DNA of 8,217 nt from contig CASFXO010000379.1 of NCBI GenBank assembly GCA_949298665.1, positions 1-8,217 on the forward strand. The letters run 5' to 3'. Both the position numbers and the translations under genes were made by a program. A model generated the notes under the pieces. It was given only the letters and a program-made list of their open reading frames with translations. It had not been told where the DNA came from and did no database searches. Of this stretch, positions 6,787 through 8,217 are shown piece after piece. This DNA comes from an uncultured Lentisphaeria bacterium (GTDB lineage Bacteria > Verrucomicrobiota > Lentisphaeria > Victivallales > Victivallaceae). Positions within the stretch are counted from its first letter, which is position 1. Each line of letters begins with the position of its first letter.

Positions 6787-7593
6787 TTATTTTCCCGCCT
6801 CCCGGATCCTGCGGAAAGCGGAGGGCGCGCAGCCGACATGCTTTTTGAAATAATTGGAAAAATGGCAGGAATCGGCAAACCCCCGCCCCGAGGCGATCTC
6901 CTTGATCGACAGGTCGGTATATTGCAGCAGACGCCGGGCGGCATCCAGTTTCTGCCGCAGCCGGTACGCCACCGGCGGATACCCGAACGCCGCCCGGAAA
7001 GAACGAATGAGATGCGCTGCGGAAAAACCGGTGTCGCAGGCATATTGTTCCAGGACGAATTTCCGATCCAGAGACCGGTCCAGATGTTTCTTCAACGCCA
7101 GTGCCTCCGGCGCGGCGGATGCCGCCGCCGGTTCATACAACAGCCGGAAACAATGTTCCACGAACTGGTGAAAAATCACCGCCGCCTGCTGGTGCGGCAG
7201 CGGTGCGGAGTGTCGCAACAACAGCAGCGCCTCAAAGTATTTTCGCAGCTGCGGCGTTTCCGCCAGATAATACACCTGCTCCAGCCGGTAGATCCGCAGC
7301 AGTTCATACGCCAGCGGTCCGTCCACAACGACACACAGCTTATGCCACGGCTGCTCCCGGGACGGCCAATACCGATGGGTGCTGTGCCGATGCAGGAAAT
7401 AGATGCCGTCGGTCTCCGGCCGGAAGGATTCACCGTTGATCTCCAGAAAACCGCTGCCGTGCAGAATGTATTCTATGGTGCAGACGGCGTAATCGCTCCG
7501 CGCGATCACCGGGGTCCGGGCGTCCGCGACCACCAGCGTATTGCTGAGCAACCGGAAGGGGAAGGATTCCGACAGCGACGCGGTTTCAGTCAA
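6787..7593 (-). CDS. AraC-family transcriptional regulator (TTG start)
   Basis: This 268-residue cytoplasmic protein should bind a small ligand, often a sugar-type effector, and activate nearby genes. Residues about 30-90 form the N-terminal cupin-like sensor domain (YILHGSGFLEINGESFRP at 42-59, then a His-rich FLHRHSTHRYW at 66-76). The C-terminal AraC domain has two helix-turn-helix units, at about 178-200 and 228-250, the second reading IKEIASGRGFADSCHFSNYF-K, and closes with GCAPSAFR (254-261). The frame has no ATG upstream before a stop at 7621-7623, so I choose TTG at 7593, which has AGGAG ten bases before it (7604-7608). The gene is divergent from the secreted-protein gene at 7751, the usual layout for a regulator and its target, and lies just upstream of the TSUP gene. 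The ligand is unknown. Confidence 0.93.
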   Translation of the reverse strand: MTETASLSESFPFRLLSNTLVVADARTPVIARSDYAVCTIEYILHGSGFLEINGESFRPETDGIYFLHRHSTHRYWPSREQPWHKLCVVVDGPLAYELLRIYRLEQVYYLAETPQLRKYFEALLLLRHSAPLPHQQAAVIFHQFVEHCFRLLYEPAAASAAPEALALKKHLDRSLDRKFVLEQYACDTGFSAAHLIRSFRAAFGYPPVAYRLRQKLDAARRLLQYTDLSIKEIASGRGFADSCHFSNYFKKHVGCAPSAFRRIREAGK

Positions 7594-7603
7594 TTTCTTA
7601 CAT

Positions 7604-7608
7604 CTCCT
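7604..7608 (-). promoter_or_regulatory. Ribosome binding site that fixes the TTG start of the AraC gene
   Basis: AGGAG on the minus strand lies ten bases before the TTG at 7593. An ATG directly abuts it (7601-7603) but is followed at once by TAA and is out of frame with the regulator, so it cannot be the start. Confidence 0.6.
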
Positions 7609-7617
7609 GTTTCGTTT

Positions 7618-7646
7618 TATCTATGTTTTTTCCATTAAAAACGCAA
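7618..7646 (-). promoter_or_regulatory. Weak candidate promoter for the AraC gene
   Basis: TTGCGT (7641-7646) and TAGATA (7618-7623) are 17 bases apart on the minus strand, but each matches only about three consensus bases. The implied leader would be about 18 bases, just enough to include the AGGAG site. The T- and A-rich surroundings fit a promoter, but the boxes are poor. Confidence 0.25.
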
Positions 7647-7655
7647 AAATACACA

Positions 7656-7684
7656 TTGAACTTTCTCTTTCCGCTCTATACATT
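7656..7684 (+). promoter_or_regulatory. Candidate promoter for the secreted-protein gene
   Basis: TTGAAC (7656-7661) and TACATT (7679-7684) each match four of six consensus bases with a 17-base spacer on the plus strand. Transcription would start near 7691, leaving a leader of about 60 bases. The imperfect boxes fit a promoter that needs an activator such as the divergent AraC protein. Confidence 0.4.
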
Positions 7685-7728
7685 ATCGGCAACGGGAATT
7701 TTTTCAAAGATGGTTTCCAAGAACCGCA

Positions 7729-7736
7729 CGTTAACG
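7729..7736. promoter_or_regulatory. Perfect 8-bp palindrome CGTTAACG in the secreted-protein leader
   Basis: CGTTAACG lies two bases before the ribosome binding site AAAGGA (7738-7743) and follows a 5-bp hairpin (GGTTT 7712-7716 with GAACC 7721-7725, loop CCAA). It could be a protein site or a minor RNA structure near the start codon. A palindrome this short may be coincidence. Confidence 0.25.
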
Positions 7737-7750
7737 GAAAGGATGTCGTC

Positions 7751-8217
7751 ATGACTTGCCGGAAGATCGCCGTTTCCCTCTGCTGCAGTGCCGCCCTCGC
7801 CCTCGCCGCCTCCGCCGGGATCATCGACCGCAACGATCTGACGCCGGTCGGGCAGGACATGCCGCTCCCGGCCACCTTTCAGCACTACCCCACGCCCGAC
7901 AAACTCGGCGGGACCCGGTCCGCCGTTCAGGACGACGGCCGGTTGACGCTCAAGCTCACCGACAACAGCGCCTCCGGGGAAATCGGCTTCACCAAGACTT
8001 ATTCCATTCAGCCCGGGCAGTATTACCGGGCCACCCTCGAAGTCAAACGGCCCGACGGCGCCACCGACCGGAAGCCGCCGGTCTTCTATCTGCAGCTGAC
8101 CTTTGCGCCGGGCTGGAAAAGCTTTCAGACGCGCGTATCCGCCCCCACCGGAAAATATCAGACCGTCGAAGTCCGGGGACAGGCTCCGGAAAAGGCCGAC
8201 CGGCTGCTCGTTTTCTT
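7751..8217 (+). CDS. Secreted protein of unknown family, N-terminal part (cut by the window edge)
   Basis: From ATG 7751 the frame stays open for 155 codons to the right edge. The first 22 residues are a clear Sec signal peptide: Arg4 and Lys5, a hydrophobic core IAVSLCCSAALALAA, and an A-S-A site before Gly23. There is no lipobox. AAAGGA lies seven bases before the ATG. The mature part (LTLKLTDNSASGEIGFTKTY, then QPGQYYRATLEVKR, FYLQLTFAPGW) alternates polar and hydrophobic residues in the way of a beta-sandwich, such as the carbohydrate-binding-type modules found at the front of many secreted enzymes. I cannot assign a family, and any catalytic domain would lie beyond the window. Its divergent position from the AraC gene suggests it is that regulator's target. 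Function is inferred from context only. Confidence 0.8.
   Translation, partial: MTCRKIAVSLCCSAALALAASAGIIDRNDLTPVGQDMPLPATFQHYPTPDKLGGTRSAVQDDGRLTLKLTDNSASGEIGFTKTYSIQPGQYYRATLEVKRPDGATDRKPPVFYLQLTFAPGWKSFQTRVSAPTGKYQTVEVRGQAPEKADRLLVF

Noticed and set aside
5819..6853. Open frame of 344 codons on the plus strand, starting inside the hairpin region and running antisense to the TSUP gene
   Set aside because: It has no ribosome binding site, a composition typical of a shadow frame, and it overlaps a clear TSUP transporter on the other strand.
7598..7603. ATG followed at once by TAA on the minus strand, before the AraC TTG start, as a minimal upstream ORF
   Set aside because: The ATG directly abuts the GGAG motif with no spacing, so ribosomes are unlikely to start there. 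AGGAG is correctly spaced for the TTG instead.

Overview
The window looks like chromosomal DNA of a GC-rich Gram-negative bacterium. It encodes a tripartite-type RND efflux adaptor and inner-membrane pump, a Sec-type signal peptide, an NusB-plus-methyltransferase rRNA modification enzyme and an AraC regulator. The style of the AraC protein, its divergent position next to an exported protein, the TTG start and the sigma70-like promoters remind me of the Lentisphaerota/Victivallales (PVC group). That is an impression from memory, not something the sequence proves. There are no rRNA or tRNA genes, CRISPR arrays, transposases or phage genes.

Layout, left to right. (1) 1-1193, minus: a 5' fragment of an RsmB/NOP-family RNA cytosine-C5 methyltransferase that runs off the left edge. 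(2) 1194-1398: an AT-rich divergent intergenic region with a good minus-strand promoter and an 8-bp direct repeat over it. (3) 1399-5726, plus: a two-gene RND efflux operon, adaptor then permease, with a 4-base ATGA overlap; no outer-membrane channel gene is present. (4) 5727-5941: a non-coding stretch holding a terminator hairpin that faces the minus strand, a strong plus-strand promoter with an extended -10, and a long hairpin with a C-rich loop followed by a T-rich tract. I read this as a candidate free-standing small RNA gene of about 98 nt, and it is the most interesting item here. (5) 5942-6700, minus: a TauE/SafE (TSUP) family membrane transporter with its own promoter. (6) 6787-7593, minus: an AraC-family regulator with a TTG start. 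(7) 7594-7750: a divergent regulatory region. (8) 7751-8217, plus: the start of a secreted protein of unknown family, cut by the right edge.

How the parts may work together. The adaptor carries the R-x3-L-x6-S tip motif that docks on TolC-type channels, so the pump probably borrows a channel encoded elsewhere. The AraC regulator most likely controls the divergent secreted-protein gene and perhaps the TSUP transporter behind it. A sulfur-anion exporter beside a nutrient-type regulator and an exported protein fits use of a sulfated or sulfonated substrate, but this is inference only. The candidate small RNA sits in the convergent gap between the pump operon and the TSUP gene and is antisense to the expected 3' end of the TSUP transcript.
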